NCBI RefSeq assembly: GCF_023074835.1
Contig: NZ_JALLGW010000001.1
Location: 2,728,001-2,792,000 of the forward strand
Origin: Halomarina salina
GTDB taxonomy: Archaea; Halobacteriota; Halobacteria; Halobacteriales; Haloarculaceae
DNA: 64,000 nucleotides
Direction: 5' to 3'
The notes under the pieces were generated by a model. The model was not told the DNA's origin. It saw only the letters and a program-made list of their open reading frames with translations, and ran no database searches. Numbering within the stretch: the stretch's first letter is position 1; each line of letters begins with the position of its first letter. Shown here piece by piece: positions 36,427 to 45,954 of the stretch. The translations under genes and the position numbers were made by a program.

Positions 36427-37377
36427 GTGACCAACAGTGTGAACCTTACCGGAAAGAGAATACTCGTCACTGGAGGTGCTGGGTTCATTGGCTCGAATCT
36501 CGCCAATTCGCTCGCTGAAGACAACGACGTCGTCGCCGTCGACGATGGCTATCTCGGTACCCCAGAGAACCTCAACGATGACGTAGAATACTACGAGGCA
36601 AGCGTCCTCGATGACGAACTCCCCACCGATGTTGACGTGCTGTTCCATCTGGCTGCGCTCTCGTCGTACAAGATGCACGAAGAAGACCGGATGAAAGGGG
36701 CGAAGGTCAATATTCTCGGCTTCATCAACACCGTTGAGCAGGCGATGGAGGATGGCTGTGACACCGTGGTCTATGCGTCGACCTCCTCGATCTATGGGAG
36801 TCGGACGGAGCCGTCTCCGGAGGACATGGACGTGACTGTGAACACGGGGTATGAAGCGTCAAAGATGGCACGCGAGAACTATGCTGAGTACCTCGCGAAT
36901 CACTACGGCCTCAATATGGCTGGGATGCGCTTTTTCTCGGTCTATCAGGGCTACGGCGGCTCAGAGGAACACAAAGGTGAGTTTGCGAACGTCATCGCGC
37001 AGTTTGCTGATGATCTTGCAGACGGCGACGCTCCGGTTTTGTTCGGTGATGGCTCCCAGACGCGGGACTTCACCCACGTTGATGACATCGTTCGTGGACT
37101 TAGCGCTGCCGCAGAGCATGAGTTGACGGGAATCTACAACTTGGGCACTGGCGACGCAACGTCGTTTAACGAACTCGTTGAGATGCTCAACGACGAACTC
37201 GGGACGGATATCGAACCAGAATACATCGAGAACCCCATCCCTGAGAGCGTGTACGTCCATGACACAATGGCTGACTATTCGAAAATGAACGCGGAGACAG
37301 GGTGGGCGCCACAAATTTCATTAGAAGCAGGTATCCAGCAGGTTTGTCAGCAATACGTGCCGAACCCCTCTCAGTAA
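36427..37377 (+). CDS. NAD-dependent sugar epimerase/dehydratase (GalE-like SDR)
   Basis: The 316-residue protein is an extended short-chain dehydrogenase. The Rossmann motif is GGAGFIGSNLANSL (residues 15-28) and the catalytic pair is Tyr/Lys in GYEASKMA (about 141-148) with an upstream Ser/Thr (YASTSSIYG). The C-terminal substrate part has DFTHVDDIVRG. It interconverts nucleotide sugars, for example UDP-glucose/UDP-galactose, for surface glycans. The start is a GTG at 36427 (another GTG is at 36439). It lies beside the origin and upstream of the glycan genes. Confidence 0.9.
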   Translation: MTNSVNLTGKRILVTGGAGFIGSNLANSLAEDNDVVAVDDGYLGTPENLNDDVEYYEASVLDDELPTDVDVLFHLAALSSYKMHEEDRMKGAKVNILGFINTVEQAMEDGCDTVVYASTSSIYGSRTEPSPEDMDVTVNTGYEASKMARENYAEYLANHYGLNMAGMRFFSVYQGYGGSEEHKGEFANVIAQFADDLADGDAPVLFGDGSQTRDFTHVDDIVRGLSAAAEHELTGIYNLGTGDATSFNELVEMLNDELGTDIEPEYIENPIPESVYVHDTMADYSKMNAETGWAPQISLEAGIQQVCQQYVPNPSQ

Positions 37378-37424
37378 CCAGAGCACCACTTACTGTACTT
37401 CTACTAACACTCTATCGACAAGTG

Positions 37425-38088
37425 AGAGTACATTTCGTCTGTTCCGGTGGGCAGGTGCCACGGGTAGATACCAAGTGTATGAGAAATGTCGAGACACGGC
37501 CGCTCGGAGAGATATGCCATATTCACCCATTAGCTCCCGAATTGAGCAGGTAAACAGACGAACTGTACTCTTTCACAACCAATAGTAAACTGGCAAGGTT
37601 ACTTTCTAAGCGATTGGCTTTGTGGCGATATTTCTCCCTCAGAGGGGATTAGAAAGAGAGTACATTTCGTCTGTTCCGGGGCTGCTGAATGACTACTGAA
37701 GGATGCCAGAAAGGGGGTTTTGAAGACGCTCAGTCCCTCCTCGCGCAGCGGCGTGCAGAGCGAGTGAGGCGTGGAAGTGCACTATGAGAAGTGCACAGTG
37801 GATGCTCATCTAGTAACCGGGGGTAACTAACCATTAGAAAGAGAGTACATTTCGTCTGTTTACCTGCTAGCTGAGGCTCAGCATTCGTGAGTCTCAGGTA
37901 CGTCCGATTCAAAAGGAGTGCCTCAGAGGGGCAACCGATTATTGACGACAGAGGCTGACAGCAGCGACATCTTCAGCTCACAAATTGCAGCAGATTATAA
38001 AAGATCCAGAGACCACTAAGGGTATCGAGTAGCTCCCAAAGAACCGCTCGTCTATCATTCTGGTCAAAAACAGACGAAATGCACTCTC
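37425..38088. other. Replication origin: repeat-bearing intergenic region beside orc1/cdc6
   Basis: Five copies of a 20-base repeat, consensus AACAGACGAAMTGTACTCTC, lie here: 37425-37444 (-), 37553-37572 (+), 37656-37675 (-), 37841-37860 (-) and 38069-38088 (+). Two more lie beyond the orc gene at 39457 and 39603. Copies 1 and 3 are followed on their outer side by GG-rich sequence (CCGG, CCGGGG), like the G-string of archaeal origin recognition boxes. With an Orc1/Cdc6 gene starting the cluster at its right, this is almost certainly an origin. A candidate unwinding stretch is the AT-rich part around 37580-37640 or 37980-38010. Confidence 0.85.
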
Positions 38089-38106
38089 TTCGTGATTACA
38101 GCGACA

Positions 38107-39324
38107 TTATTCGGAGGGTGAAGTAATCGAATCGTTACCCAGTTCGAGATCGTTACGCGTTTCGAGGACTATGGATGCGTCCAGATCCAACTCGTATTCG
38201 AAATAGTGTCCACCACTACGGCCTTCGTTTCTCTCATGTTGGGTGAAGAACCCCAGCATGTGGAGCTCTGAAAGATGGCCTTGAATACTCTTCAGAGTAG
38301 TCAGAGGGTCTCTGTCCCAGGAGTGCGCTACGGTCTCGTACGTCGCCATGACTTGCTTGGAACGGGCAGGCGTCTTTCCGTCTTGTTCGAGTCTAGCAAC
38401 GGCTTCGAGAACAAACTGTGCATGCTTAGTCTGGTCGCTGATGCGGTTTTGCAGCCTCCCCCGTTGCACAAGCGTCCGAGCCCGAGTGATGTGGGTGTCA
38501 GTGACCTGTGAGTCGCCATTCTTCTCTGCAACCTCGGCCCCCACACGAAGCAGGTCAATCGCCTGGCGTGCGTTGCCGACGTCTTGTGCAGCGATTGCGG
38601 CGGCAGCCCTGATAGCAGACGAATCGTATCCACCTTCTACAAATGCGTTCTCTGCCCGGTCGTTGAGAATGGTCTGAAGTTCAGTTGCGTTGTACGGGGT
38701 AAACGCAATCTCAGCCTCCATCAGCGTATCCTTGACCTTTGGCGAGAGTGACTTGCGGAACGTGTAGTTGTTACTAATACCGATGATTCCGACTCGCGCA
38801 TCATCGAGATAGTCGTTCGAACGTGCCCTTGGAAGTTCGTACAGGAGGGTATTCGCATCGTCAATGTGGTCGATTTCGTCAAAGACAAACAGATGAGTTC
38901 CACCGAGTCTTTCTAGTTGCTGGTATAGCGTCTCGAAGGCATCCCCGGTACCGAGACCGCGGCGAGGGAATGAACTCGCCTCTTCGGGAAGAATTTCGTT
39001 GACTAGTGTCCGGGCCACCATGAACAGCGACTTGCCGTTACAATTGACCGTGTGGATGAAGAGATCGTCGGCCTGCTCGCGAGTCTCGACCTCCTCATTG
39101 AGTGCATCCATCATATACATCGTCACGGCCGTCTTGCCAAGGCCAGCTTTGCCGTAGATCATCACATTCTCCGGATCATTTCCAAATAGAACATCACGGA
39201 GCGCGTGTCGGTACTCGTCGATTTCTTTGTCCCGCTCAAGAATCTGCTCCGGTTGATACTCCTCTTGGAGAACGCTCTTGTCTGCGAATATTGTGTCCGT
39301 GATATCGCTAAATGGCCCGGACAT
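38107..39324 (-). CDS. Orc1/Cdc6 replication initiator
   Basis: The 405-residue AAA+ protein has Walker A (GKAGLGKT, residues 58-65), Walker B (LFVFDEIDHID, about 150), sensor I (GISNNYTFR), sensor II region (GNARQAIDLL) and a C-terminal winged helix. It binds the flanking repeats and loads the replicative helicase. It is flanked on both sides by the same repeat family, as expected for a cognate initiator-origin pair. Haloarchaea carry many such pairs, so I give no paralogue number. The start is the ATG at 39324. Confidence 0.93.
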   Translation of the reverse strand: MSGPFSDITDTIFADKSVLQEEYQPEQILERDKEIDEYRHALRDVLFGNDPENVMIYGKAGLGKTAVTMYMMDALNEEVETREQADDLFIHTVNCNGKSLFMVARTLVNEILPEEASSFPRRGLGTGDAFETLYQQLERLGGTHLFVFDEIDHIDDANTLLYELPRARSNDYLDDARVGIIGISNNYTFRKSLSPKVKDTLMEAEIAFTPYNATELQTILNDRAENAFVEGGYDSSAIRAAAAIAAQDVGNARQAIDLLRVGAEVAEKNGDSQVTDTHITRARTLVQRGRLQNRISDQTKHAQFVLEAVARLEQDGKTPARSKQVMATYETVAHSWDRDPLTTLKSIQGHLSELHMLGFFTQHERNEGRSGGHYFEYELDLDASIVLETRNDLELGNDSITSPSE

Positions 39325-39456
39325 TGATTCTATAGCAGAGTTCGGAAGAAGGCTATTTAATTCCTTCTTTCGTTTGTTTCGTGTGTTAGTGAGTAGACAC
39401 CGTTCTCGTGAGAGGGCGTATATCGGCTGCCGATTTTGCGTATCGAACCTGTCCTA

Positions 39457-39622
39457 AACAGACGAAATGTACTCTCTGTCTCTTGACGGCGACTGGGACG
39501 GCTTTCTGTAATCTTATTGGAGGAGTTGTGTCAGAAACGATTCGCCAATCTTGCCACGTCCAAGTGTTCCAAACGCGGGCAGTGAAACTCCAGGCGGCAG
39601 AGAACAGACGAACTGTACTCTC
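39457..39622 (+). repeat. Two origin-type repeats upstream of orc1/cdc6
   Basis: Copies at 39457-39476 (AACAGACGAAATGTACTCTC) and 39603-39622 (AACAGACGAACTGTACTCTC) have the same sequence as those at 37425-38088. Both point in the same direction. They lie in the upstream region of the orc gene and may serve as origin boxes and as autoregulatory sites. Confidence 0.8.
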
Positions 39623-39715
39623 TTTCTCCTTTAACTGGCGGTGTGGGCGACCACTATGCCGGTATCTTTGCGGTCTAGTTGGGGACTTCCAATCGGCCGT
39701 GTGAACTACCCCGCC

Positions 39716-39893
39716 CTACTCACTTTCCGCTTTCGCGACTCGTTCGTTGAGGGCGGGGCTTCCTGCTTCCACGACGCGGCTTGCTTCCGCCGCCGTAGCG
39801 GACGTAGAGGTCGCAGTCTCCACAGGCGGACCTTCGGAGTGATCCACTCCTAGCTTATCGAGACCCCGTTCGACAACGTTCAACGCGGAAGCC
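39716..39893 (-). pseudogene. tnpB 3' remnant
   Basis: On the minus strand the frame reads ASALNVVERGLDKLGVDHSE ... VEAGSPALNERVAKAE and a TAG stop at 39718. This is the C-terminal tail of a haloarchaeal TnpB, followed by its right-end hairpin (CCCCGCCCT/AGGGCGGGG, 39709-39758) and GTTCAC terminus (39701-39706). Everything upstream of the ALNV segment is gone. Confidence 0.75.
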
Positions 39894-39973
39894 ACTCTGC
39901 AAAATTGATCTCAATATAGTCCGCGGTCGGTGTAGCGGTCGTAGATGAAAGGTCGTCGAAACTGCTGTGGTCG

Positions 39974-40295
39974 CTATTCGACCGTTACCGACGTTGCGAG
40001 ATTGCGTGGCTTATCGATTGGCCGGCCGAGTTGGTCTGCGATATGATAGGAGACGAGTTGCAACTGAATATTCGCGAGAACGCCTGCGATATCTGGATGG
40101 GTCTCTGGGAGTGGGAGGAAGTAATCGGCAAACTCGAGTTCGCGTTCGAGGGAGGACGGAGCCACGACGATAACAGGCGCATCACGAGCCTGAACCCCCT
40201 TGAGGTTGCTGACCGTCTTGAGGTCCTCCTTGCCCGTGATGATACCGAAGACGGGCGTGTCCTCGGTGACGAGTACGAGCAGGCCGTGTTTTAGC
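39974..40295 (-). pseudogene. glmS: glmS C-terminal fragment
   Basis: About 105 codons encode ELKHGLLVLVTEDTPVFGI, ETHPDIAGVLANIQLQLVSY and GRPIDKPRNLATSVTVE with a stop at 39974. This is the C-terminus of glucosamine-6-phosphate synthase (isomerizing), the SIS domain end. The glutaminase domain and first SIS domain are absent. Bases beyond about 40295 no longer match. An ATG at 40369 would give a 131-residue product, but it is surely non-functional. A TnpB remnant sits 80 bases downstream. Confidence 0.8.
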
Positions 40296-40603
40296 TCCGA
40301 CGACTGAGAACCCCTACTGCGAGCTTCATCTCTGCTTGAACGTCTTGGAATTACTACAATAATTGTCATGATGTCGTTCAGCCGAGCTTAACAGACTGCC
40401 AAAAGATACGTCCATAGATGCCATATTGTATATTTTTATCAGTGATGTGAATTGATATATGTAGTCGCTCGTAATTACATCCCTAATGGAAGCATTTTTG
40501 TCCTTCTACTTCTGCACCTAGGATAAGCGCCCTGATTGGACTGTCGTGTGATGCTTTGCACGGCAGGCGTGTCAGAGGGGGGTCGCAGTAACAACTATAA
40601 ATA
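40296..40603. other. Intergenic region
   Basis: AT-rich between 40380 and 40500 and without a gene. The promoter of the GT2 gene at 40604 should lie within about 40540-40590 (ACTATAAATA at 40592-40601 is very close to the ATG). Confidence 0.4.
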
Positions 40604-41851
40604 ATGTCAAGCGGAAACCAAATACAGTCGGGTTCGACGGGTGGTGTCGAGACGGAGCCCACTCAGACGAAGCCGAGGGCACCAGTAAAAGAGGTTGAAC
40701 CAGAAGGCTACCTTCTGTCTGCGGATAGCGAACTCCAACCCACGTTGAGCGTGGTCATGCCGACGCTCAACGAGGAAGAAGGAATTGCAGAGTGTATCGA
40801 CCGCATCAAGAACGCGCTCGTCGACATTGGCGTCTACGGCGAAATCATCGTCAGTGACGACTCGACCGACCGAACGCCTGAGATTGCCCGAGAGATGGGC
40901 GCCATTGTCGTCAATCCTGACGGGAAGGGCTACGGCTACGCGTATCAGTACGCGTTCGAACACGCCCGTGGGGAGTTCATTGCGATTGGTGACGCGGACT
41001 GTACGTACGACTTCGAGGAACTGCCCAAGCTCTACGACCTCGTCGCGAACGGTGATGCGGATATGGCGATGGGCTCCCGTCTCGAAGGGAAGATCCTCCC
41101 CGGCTCGATGCCGAAGCTTCACCAGTACGTCGGCAACCCGTTGCTCACGAAGTTCCTCAATGTCTTCTACGGGGCTGGCGTGAGTGACGCACACAGCGGC
41201 ATGCGCGTGTTCACGCAGGATGCACTGGCAACGATGGATTGTGAGACAACTGGGATGGAGTTCGCCTCAGAGATGATCATGGAGGCGGGGGCACGTGGCC
41301 TAACCATCGAGGAAGTTCCCATCACCTATCACGCCCGAGCAGGAGAGGCGAAACTCGATAGCTTCCGCGATGGCTGGCGTCACGTGAAGTTCATGCTCGA
41401 AAACGCCCCGGGGTATCTATTTTCGGTTCCTGGGTTTGTACTGGGCACCTTTGGGCTGCTACTGATGGGCCTAGCGTTCTTCCACGTTAGTCTCGGTGGG
41501 TTCACTCCCGGCGCACATTCGATGATGGCTGGGAGTCTACTGACGCTCGTTGGGTATCAGATTGCGAGTATGGGCGTCTTCGCAACCATTACCACGAACC
41601 CCATTCGGAAGCCCGAGGACAGGGTAACGACTTGGATCACGAACAATCTGCGACTGGAGCAAGGGGCAACCCTTGGGACAATCATCTTCGGTGCAGGGGC
41701 GGCCTACGGGGCGGTGTTGTTCGGCCAGTGGGCCAGTAGTGGATTCAGCCAGCTTCCGCTCCTGATGGCTGACGTCGTGGCCTTGACCGCGGTCGTCCTC
41801 GGAATCCAGATTGTGTTCGGATCGTTCTTCCTGAGCGCGATCGCAGAATAG
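40604..41851 (+). CDS. Family 2 glycosyltransferase, dolichol-phosphate sugar synthase-like, membrane-bound
   Basis: The 415-residue protein has a soluble GT2 domain (residues 45-270) with VVMPTLNEEEGI, SDDSTDRTPE and the catalytic GDADCTYDF motif. A C-terminal membrane domain of four TM helices follows (about 270-410). The pattern matches archaeal enzymes that transfer a sugar from a nucleotide donor to dolichol phosphate (AglJ/AglD/DPM1-like). It would act at the cytoplasmic membrane face in N-glycosylation or surface polysaccharide synthesis. Its neighbours are sugar-nucleotide genes. Confidence 0.88.
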   Translation: MSSGNQIQSGSTGGVETEPTQTKPRAPVKEVEPEGYLLSADSELQPTLSVVMPTLNEEEGIAECIDRIKNALVDIGVYGEIIVSDDSTDRTPEIAREMGAIVVNPDGKGYGYAYQYAFEHARGEFIAIGDADCTYDFEELPKLYDLVANGDADMAMGSRLEGKILPGSMPKLHQYVGNPLLTKFLNVFYGAGVSDAHSGMRVFTQDALATMDCETTGMEFASEMIMEAGARGLTIEEVPITYHARAGEAKLDSFRDGWRHVKFMLENAPGYLFSVPGFVLGTFGLLLMGLAFFHVSLGGFTPGAHSMMAGSLLTLVGYQIASMGVFATITTNPIRKPEDRVTTWITNNLRLEQGATLGTIIFGAGAAYGAVLFGQWASSGFSQLPLLMADVVALTAVVLGIQIVFGSFFLSAIAE

Positions 41852-42016
41852 ACGCTGTTTTTCCTTTAACGGTAACTGGTCACGATTTAGCAGACTGTCT
41901 TTGAAGGCCGGCATCTACTAATAGGCTCGATCAGCAATCTACGATGTTACAACCTTTTGAAGGTCGTGTCCCAGCATCGATCCGGGTGCAATCGACCCGA
42001 GTCATCAGGAAGTCGT

Positions 42017-43039
42017 CTACTCCGATGTTAGTGCTTCATACCGCTCGGTATCTCGATCGTCTTGCCGAAGTTGTTCAGGAGTAGCTTCGATGTCACAATG
42101 TGCTCCAACCGTCGAATCGACGAGCACTGCTCCCGAGACGGTCGCTTCGCGGTCGACAACTGAGCGAGTCAAGGTTGCGTCCTTGATTGTTGTGTCAGGG
42201 AAGACAACCACGTTCTCAAGCGTGCTGTTACGGACGTCTGCCCCCGGGAGAATGCTGACGTCTCGCAGTTCTGAGTTCTCGACGAGAGCGTTCTCTGCGA
42301 TCTGTGAGTCACCGTCGATTGCCCACGAAACGGCATCCAGATACCCCTCTGATGAGCCGATGTCGAACCACGCGTCGTCGAAGGTGAAGGCGTGTACCGG
42401 TTGTTGGGCCTGTAGCCACTGAATGAACCAGCCTGGCTCGTCTGGGTTATTGTCTTCGGCGAGATACGTCTCGAACTGCGGGACAACCTCCTTGGGAAAC
42501 GCATAGCAGGCAATCGAGACGAGGGTGCTGTTCGGGTTATCTGGCTTCTCCTGGAAGTCGACGACGCGCTTTCCATCAAGTTCGACCAACCCGTATGATG
42601 TGGCCTTCTCACGGGACCCGACGTCGTAGGCTGCAATCGAGGGGGTTTCTTCTTGTTCGAAGAAATCGACGAACTCGCCGAGGTCGAACCCCACCAAGTT
42701 ATCCCCAGCGACAACGAGCAGGTCATTGTCAATATCCTCACGTTCAACGAGTTGGGCAAGCGCGCCGACGACACCGAACTTGCTCGCTTCGTCGCTTGTC
42801 TCCTCGACCGAGAGGATTGGTTTTTCGAAGGGCTGATTATCGAGATGCTCGGCAAATGTGTCCGCGAACGCCTCGTTGGTGCTTACGTAGACGTCATCAA
42901 TTCGGTCATCGGCTTCAAGATCGGCAAGGAGGGAGTCAATGACAGTCGTTTCCCCGACTGGGAGGAGCATCTTCGGCCGATTCCGTGTAATTGGCCAGAG
43001 CCGTGTCGCAAAGCCCCCTGCAAGAACTATTGCATCCAT
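42017..43039 (-). CDS. Sugar-nucleotide pyrophosphorylase (nucleotidyltransferase)
   Basis: The 340-residue enzyme has the nucleotidyltransferase signature LAGGFATRLWPITRNRPKML (residues 6-25), the metal-binding VVAGDNLVGFDL and DFQEKPDNPN. A left-handed beta-helix tail follows (hexapeptide-like ENALVENSELRDVSILPGAD). It joins a sugar-1-phosphate with NTP to form an NDP-sugar, related to glucose-1-phosphate thymidylyl/uridylyltransferases and AglF. It is a single gene, convergent with the GT2 gene. Confidence 0.9.
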   Translation of the reverse strand: MDAIVLAGGFATRLWPITRNRPKMLLPVGETTVIDSLLADLEADDRIDDVYVSTNEAFADTFAEHLDNQPFEKPILSVEETSDEASKFGVVGALAQLVEREDIDNDLLVVAGDNLVGFDLGEFVDFFEQEETPSIAAYDVGSREKATSYGLVELDGKRVVDFQEKPDNPNSTLVSIACYAFPKEVVPQFETYLAEDNNPDEPGWFIQWLQAQQPVHAFTFDDAWFDIGSSEGYLDAVSWAIDGDSQIAENALVENSELRDVSILPGADVRNSTLENVVVFPDTTIKDATLTRSVVDREATVSGAVLVDSTVGAHCDIEATPEQLRQDDRDTERYEALTSE

Positions 43040-43189
43040 GTTGGCACTTTCATCACCCGGTGCTTAAATTCCTTCTCAATGACTAATTTGCTATGAACTA
43101 CTGTCACTGACTGATGTCGAAATGTACGAATTACTACGTATCGCCAATGTAAGAGAGAAGCCTGGTAAACACCGTCTTTTGGTTTTGGG

Positions 43190-44359
43190 TTATAGGTCTC
43201 TGGACGATTGAACTGCTCGTTGATATACTGCCTCGGCTTGGTCTGCAACTGAGTCCCAGTCAAAACGTTCAGCCCGTCTCGTAGGTGACGTCGGGGGTTG
43301 TTGACCCGAGAGAGCAGTGGACAATGCGGTCGTTACGCCCTCAACTGTGGGTGTAGCGAGAAAGCCCGCATCGCCAATCACCTCCCCAGCAGCAGATTCG
43401 GGATGGTCAGCACCAATTACGAGGCAGTCAGCTGCCATCGCCTCTGCGTATGTGATTCCGAACCCCTCCCTCGTTGATGGTGAGGCAAATACAGAGGCCG
43501 CTCGCATATGCCCGAGAACAGACTCATATTCATCAAGAAATCCAAGGAAGGTGATTCTGTCTGCGCTATCGAGTTCTGCAGCTTTCGACTGCAACCGTTG
43601 GGCCTCGGGACCATCGCCGATAACTCCCAATGAGACATCGAACTGAGAGGCAATATTATCGAACGCATTGAGAAGCACGTCGACACGCTTGTCTTTGATA
43701 AGACGACCCGCGAAGAGGATGTCGAAACCTGGCATTCCGTCGAGCCGATACGATTCGTCAGGGAGGGGTGCCGCATGTATTTGTTCAACATCAATGCCGT
43801 TCGGGACGACTTCGATTTGACCTCGGGATGGGCCAATCTGCGATAAGCGATCGGCTGTGACTCCAGACACAGCAACTGGAGACTGTGGAAGCTGCGCGGT
43901 GAGATATTCGATTCCTTTCCCACCCAACGCGAGACGGCCGAGGTACTCGTCCCAGTAGTCTCGCCACACCTCATGCCAGGTCGTGACCAGTGGCGTCTGC
44001 GTGCCAATACTCACGAGTTTCGAACTGAGGACTGGGAAATAGGGGAAGACAGACGCAATAATGAGGTCGTGGTCATGCCTACGAAGGCTCTTTCGAAGAG
44101 ACGGAGCGAGCCGTGCTGCAAAATCGATTGCCTCAGATATCGATCGGCGCTCATCACTGTAGAGTTCAACCCCTGGGGCTACTGCTCGGAGTGTCATCCC
44201 GTCGTGAGTGAACACCTCCTCCCCGTCCCAGAAGTGGCGCGCGTATACCGTGATGTTGTGTCCCCGATTTGCCAGTCTCGACCCGATTTCGTGGATTCGC
44301 TTCTCGGCGCCACCGGTAACAAACGGGTAGACGACATTAGAGACAAACGCGATATTCAT
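43190..44359 (-). CDS. Family 4 glycosyltransferase
   Basis: From the ATG at 44359 (MNIAFVSNVVYPFVTGGAEK) the protein has 389 residues. The GT-B fold is clear: an N-terminal GGAEKRIHEIG glycine motif, VVPNGIDVEQIH at the domain hinge, LFAGRLIKDKRVDVLL and the C-terminal EX7E motif in PSTREGFGITYAEAMA. It transfers a sugar from a nucleotide donor in the cytoplasm. A GTG six bases upstream is an alternative start. Confidence 0.9.
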   Translation of the reverse strand: MNIAFVSNVVYPFVTGGAEKRIHEIGSRLANRGHNITVYARHFWDGEEVFTHDGMTLRAVAPGVELYSDERRSISEAIDFAARLAPSLRKSLRRHDHDLIIASVFPYFPVLSSKLVSIGTQTPLVTTWHEVWRDYWDEYLGRLALGGKGIEYLTAQLPQSPVAVSGVTADRLSQIGPSRGQIEVVPNGIDVEQIHAAPLPDESYRLDGMPGFDILFAGRLIKDKRVDVLLNAFDNIASQFDVSLGVIGDGPEAQRLQSKAAELDSADRITFLGFLDEYESVLGHMRAASVFASPSTREGFGITYAEAMAADCLVIGADHPESAAGEVIGDAGFLATPTVEGVTTALSTALSGQQPPTSPTRRAERFDWDSVADQAEAVYQRAVQSSRDL

Positions 44360-44430
44360 GGACACATTAGCCTCTAGCTTTCAGTCGGGAAGCATACCGC
44401 TTTTGTCTAAGTTGTTACAGACGTCGCGAA

Positions 44431-44450
44431 GTATATATTACAATATATAC
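44431..44450. promoter_or_regulatory. Perfect AT-rich palindrome between divergent glycan genes
   Basis: GTATATATTACAATATATAC has two perfect 9-base arms around AC. It lies 72 bases before the leftward GT4 start and 240 bases before the rightward sulfatase-like start. It could be an operator or a pair of TATA elements; the surrounding 300 bases are AT-rich and have no gene. Confidence 0.35.
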
Positions 44451-44691
44451 ACGCCTTCTGACTAGTAGAGACATTCGCCAATACGTGACATTCTCGTTAG
44501 AGATTTTGTAGTATTGAGCCGATGCAAGTTATGTGGTGACAATGATTATATAATAGTATAGCTAGTATAAAAGGATGGGTTGTCCTGCAGTGTTTGAATA
44601 TAAATTTACAATAAATTCGCTCCACTCAATTGCCCGGGGGCGAAATGATTCCTCCGGAAGAGTCAAATTGCTGCATAGTAAGAAACTTCCA

Positions 44692-45954
44692 ATGAGCGAG
44701 TCACCACAGAATATTGTCCTCCTTTCAGCTGATGCCCTGCGAGCCGACCATCTCTCCTGTTACGGGTATCACCGCGATACATCGCCAATACTAGATGCGC
44801 TCGCTGAAGAGAGCATTCAATTTACCAACGCATACAGTGCCAGTTCGCACACTCGAGAAGCAGTTCCCGCACTGCTTACCGGGAGATATCCCGACGTCGC
44901 AATCGACTCCAAATACAATCTCGCCTCTGAGTCTATCGCATCAATGCTTACTAAAAACGGATTTGCAACCGGAGGCTTTCACTCGAATCCGTTCGTCTCA
45001 CGTGCCTACGGCTTTGATCAGGGATTCGACGTCTTCGACGACGATCTTCGTCTCGGCCAACACAAACTGATTGCGCTCGCACAACGAGTATTCGATAAGC
45101 TCCGGAACCGCCACTACGCACGCGCCGAAGAAATCAATACACGATCACTGAAATGGATTGATTCATTAGACGATGGCGAGCCGTTCTTTCTCTGGAACCA
45201 CTACATGGACACGCATGGACCGTATGATCCGCCACAGGAGTATCTCTCTGCATATCGTGACCACGGTGCCACAAAACAAGATCTCCAGTCGCTCTACCAA
45301 CGGGCAATTAAGCAGCCAGAATCGATCACTGACGACGAACGTGCGTTGTTAATCGACTTGTATGATGCCGAAATTAGATACAATGACGAGAAAATTGGGG
45401 CTTTCCTCGAAGCCCTACGTGAGCGCGACCTGCTTAAACAGTCTCTGCTTATCATCACTGCAGACCACGGCGACGCCTTCGGTGAACACGGCTATTATGA
45501 ACATCCGCGGTATCTCCACGACGAAATCACACACGTCCCGTTGTTGATTCACAGCCCAGGGACACCGGGGAGGACAATTTCGACCCCAGTAAGTACGATT
45601 GATATTGTCCCGACGATTCTAGACGCAATAGGCCAAAAGACCGACGATGATCGAATTTCTTTGCTATCTCCATTAGCGAAGAATCGGAATGTCTTCTCGC
45701 AAGTTCGGGGCGAAAAAGACGAGAGTCATCTCCGTCGTTACGCGCTTCGCTCCAGCGAGGGCGTCGGCTTCTGTGAACGAGACTCGGACGCTGACACGCT
45801 TCGCTTCGAAGAGTGTACCTCGGCGTCGCATCGAGCGGACCTAGAGGCCTACATTGAGAACCGGGTTGGCGCAGACGACAACGACACGTCCGTCGAGTCT
45901 GAGGAGGTCGACGATGAGATTGAGCGTCGACTTGAGGCGCTGGGGTACAAGTAA
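44692..45954 (+). CDS. Sulfatase-fold enzyme (alkaline phosphatase superfamily), copy 1
   Basis: From the ATG at 44692 (MSESPQNIVLLSADALRADH) the protein has 420 residues. The metal site is built by SADALRADHLSCYGY and ITADHGDAFGEHG. At the nucleophile position, 8 residues before the TG of PALLTGRYP, there is Thr (SHTREAVP) rather than the Cys/Ser that becomes formylglycine. This resembles phosphoglycerol/phosphoethanolamine transferases and related hydrolases of the superfamily rather than true sulfatases. No signal peptide is visible. The upstream in-frame ATG at 44575 adds residues without similarity. It opens the surface-glycan island. Confidence 0.82.
   Translation: MSESPQNIVLLSADALRADHLSCYGYHRDTSPILDALAEESIQFTNAYSASSHTREAVPALLTGRYPDVAIDSKYNLASESIASMLTKNGFATGGFHSNPFVSRAYGFDQGFDVFDDDLRLGQHKLIALAQRVFDKLRNRHYARAEEINTRSLKWIDSLDDGEPFFLWNHYMDTHGPYDPPQEYLSAYRDHGATKQDLQSLYQRAIKQPESITDDERALLIDLYDAEIRYNDEKIGAFLEALRERDLLKQSLLIITADHGDAFGEHGYYEHPRYLHDEITHVPLLIHSPGTPGRTISTPVSTIDIVPTILDAIGQKTDDDRISLLSPLAKNRNVFSQVRGEKDESHLRRYALRSSEGVGFCERDSDADTLRFEECTSASHRADLEAYIENRVGADDNDTSVESEEVDDEIERRLEALGYK

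Noticed and set aside
37425-37860. The 20-bp repeats as a CRISPR array
   Set aside because: They occur in both orientations, at irregular spacing and around an initiator gene, which fits origin boxes instead.
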